NCBI GenBank assembly: GCA_946405565.1
Contig: CAMJHU010000134.1
Span: forward strand, 1 to 6,272
Length of the DNA stretch: 6,272 nt
Reading direction: 5' to 3'
DNA from: an uncultured Clostridia bacterium
GTDB taxonomy: Bacteria; Bacillota; Clostridia; Oscillospirales; Acutalibacteraceae
In this document: piece after piece, positions 5,688-6,272 of the stretch
Numbering within the stretch: position 1 is the first letter of the stretch
How the letters are laid out: the number at the start of each line of letters is the position of its first letter
The notes under the pieces: model-generated
Databases searched by the model: none
Told to the model about the DNA's origin: nothing
What the model saw: the letters and a program-made list of their open reading frames with translations, nothing else
Position numbers and translations under genes: made by a program

Positions 5688-6068
5688 TTGGCAGGCAACA
5701 AAAAATTACTGTTGTTTCATATGGACGAAGGTAAAGCGGCACTCATTAAAACAGTGTGCGATGGGCTGGATATCCGGGTTGTGAAAATCTATCAGCCACA
5801 GTACGGCGAGAAGATCGGGGCGCTGGCGGGCATTCCGATTTATGCCATGACGAACCGGCCCTATACCGGCGACGGCTTTACGCGGGAGATGATGGTCATC
5901 TGCGGTCTGAACGGTGAGGAACTGGACGCCTTTTTGCAGGCGTACCGCGACGCGGGCATACCGCCGGTCTGGCTCAAAGCGATGCTGACGGCCCACAATA
6001 TGGACTGGTCGGCGGCACAGCTTTATCAGGCACTCGTCAACGAACACAGGCAAATGACGGGACAGTGA
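5688..6068 (+). CDS. DUF3783 family protein
   Basis: A 126-residue cytosolic protein of unknown function. The N-terminal half (KKLLLFHMDEGKAALIKTVC, about residues 5-24, then IRVVKIYQPQYGEKIGALAG) looks like a small alpha/beta unit. The C-terminal half from about residue 66 (REMMVICGLNGEELDAFLQA, then RDAGIPPVWLKAMLTAHNMDWSAAQLYQALVNEH) matches the DUF3783 pattern: hydrophobic strand ending in CG, helix, GIP turn, LKA.LT, then W...QLY..L..EH. No catalytic residues are evident. TTG 5688 is supported by GGGGGAGGG. It follows the acidic gene by 18 bases and precedes argB by 48, so it is probably part of the same transcript. A link to arginine synthesis is suggested only by position. Confidence 0.85.
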   Translation: MAGNKKLLLFHMDEGKAALIKTVCDGLDIRVVKIYQPQYGEKIGALAGIPIYAMTNRPYTGDGFTREMMVICGLNGEELDAFLQAYRDAGIPPVWLKAMLTAHNMDWSAAQLYQALVNEHRQMTGQ

Positions 6069-6093
6069 CAGGCTGTTCCGTGAGATATATTAT
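6065..6093 (+). promoter_or_regulatory. argB: Candidate promoter for argB
   Basis: GTGACA (6065-6070, one mismatch to TTGACA), a 17-base spacer and TATTAT (6088-6093, one mismatch to TATAAT). Transcription would start near 6100, leaving a leader of about 16 bases containing the argB ribosome-binding site. It overlaps the end of the DUF3783 gene. No convincing ArgR box was found over it. Confidence 0.5.
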
Positions 6094-6116
6094 TTTTATG
6101 AATGAAGAAGGCTGCT

Positions 6117-6272
6117 ATGATGGAAGATGTATTGAAACATATGTCGGCGCGCGTGGATATTACCAATGAACAGCGCGCCAATGTACTCATTCAGGCGCTG
6201 CCCTATATTCAGAAATGGGCAGGCAAGACAGGGGTGGTGAAGTACGGCGGCAACGCCATGCTCAACGAGGAA
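6117..6272 (+). CDS. argB: Acetylglutamate kinase ArgB, 3'-truncated by the window edge
   Basis: Phosphorylates N-acetylglutamate with ATP, the second committed step of arginine synthesis; amino-acid kinase family, cytosolic. Only the first 52 codons are present, all in frame to the last base. ANVLIQALPYIQKWAGKTGV leads into VVKYGGNAM (residues 40-48), the family's first glycine-rich loop, with K42 of KYGG the conserved lysine that contacts the phosphates. Start is ATG 6117 (AGAAGG 5 bases upstream) or the adjacent ATG 6120 (8 bases). Feedback inhibition by arginine depends on an N-terminal helix: the leader MMEDVLKHMSARVDITNEQR is of a length compatible with the arginine-sensitive type, but this is an inference. 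Confidence 0.95.
   Translation, partial: MMEDVLKHMSARVDITNEQRANVLIQALPYIQKWAGKTGVVKYGGNAMLNEE

Noticed and set aside
6081..6110. ArgR operator upstream of argB
   Set aside because: The AT-rich stretch has TGAAT-like pieces but no second half-site in the expected 18-base arrangement.

Overview
The window is a stretch of arginine-biosynthesis chromosome, probably from an anaerobic Firmicute of the Clostridia (Oscillospiraceae/Ruminococcaceae-like). This placement is an inference. It rests on strong purine-rich Shine-Dalgarno sites, frequent TTG starts, GC-rich housekeeping genes beside an AT-rich accessory patch, and protein types common in that group (DUF3783, IIGGxDG small membrane proteins, an SprT-like protein).

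Layout: the window opens inside argH (argininosuccinate lyase, N-terminus missing), whose stop overlaps the start of a GNAT acetyltransferase. Next, on the minus strand, is a compact AT-rich type II toxin-antitoxin cassette (Phd/YefM-type antitoxin, RelE/ParE-type toxin). It has its own promoter inside a perfect 18+18 bp palindrome and its own intrinsic terminator, which lies directly after the GNAT stop. Back on the plus strand are two small membrane proteins. The first carries an IGIIGGEDG motif between two membrane helices; the second has two helices and a four-cysteine zinc ribbon. They are followed by an SprT-like zinc protease with a C-terminal segment resembling the Tudor-like tail of PcrA/UvrD helicases. 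Then come argJ, an acidic protein of uncertain family (weakly Imm19-like), a DUF3783 protein, and the first 52 codons of argB, which continues past the window edge.

How it fits together: ArgJ makes N-acetylglutamate and/or recycles the acetyl group, ArgB phosphorylates N-acetylglutamate, and ArgH releases arginine in the last step, so three arginine enzymes frame the window. The genes between them have no obvious place in the pathway and look like passengers or accessory genes. Most plus-strand genes are closely packed with good ribosome binding sites, suggesting co-transcription. A likely promoter lies immediately before argB, and a possible weak one faces rightward out of the toxin-antitoxin palindrome.

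Most notable are the promoter-operator palindrome, the SprT plus PcrA-tail architecture, the pair of small membrane proteins, the GNAT gene overlapping argH, and a four-copy heptanucleotide repeat that supplies the argJ stop codon. Nothing here is clearly a new defence or mobile system. No tRNA, rRNA, CRISPR array, insertion sequence or phage gene was seen, and no gene-free stretch exceeds about 120 bases.
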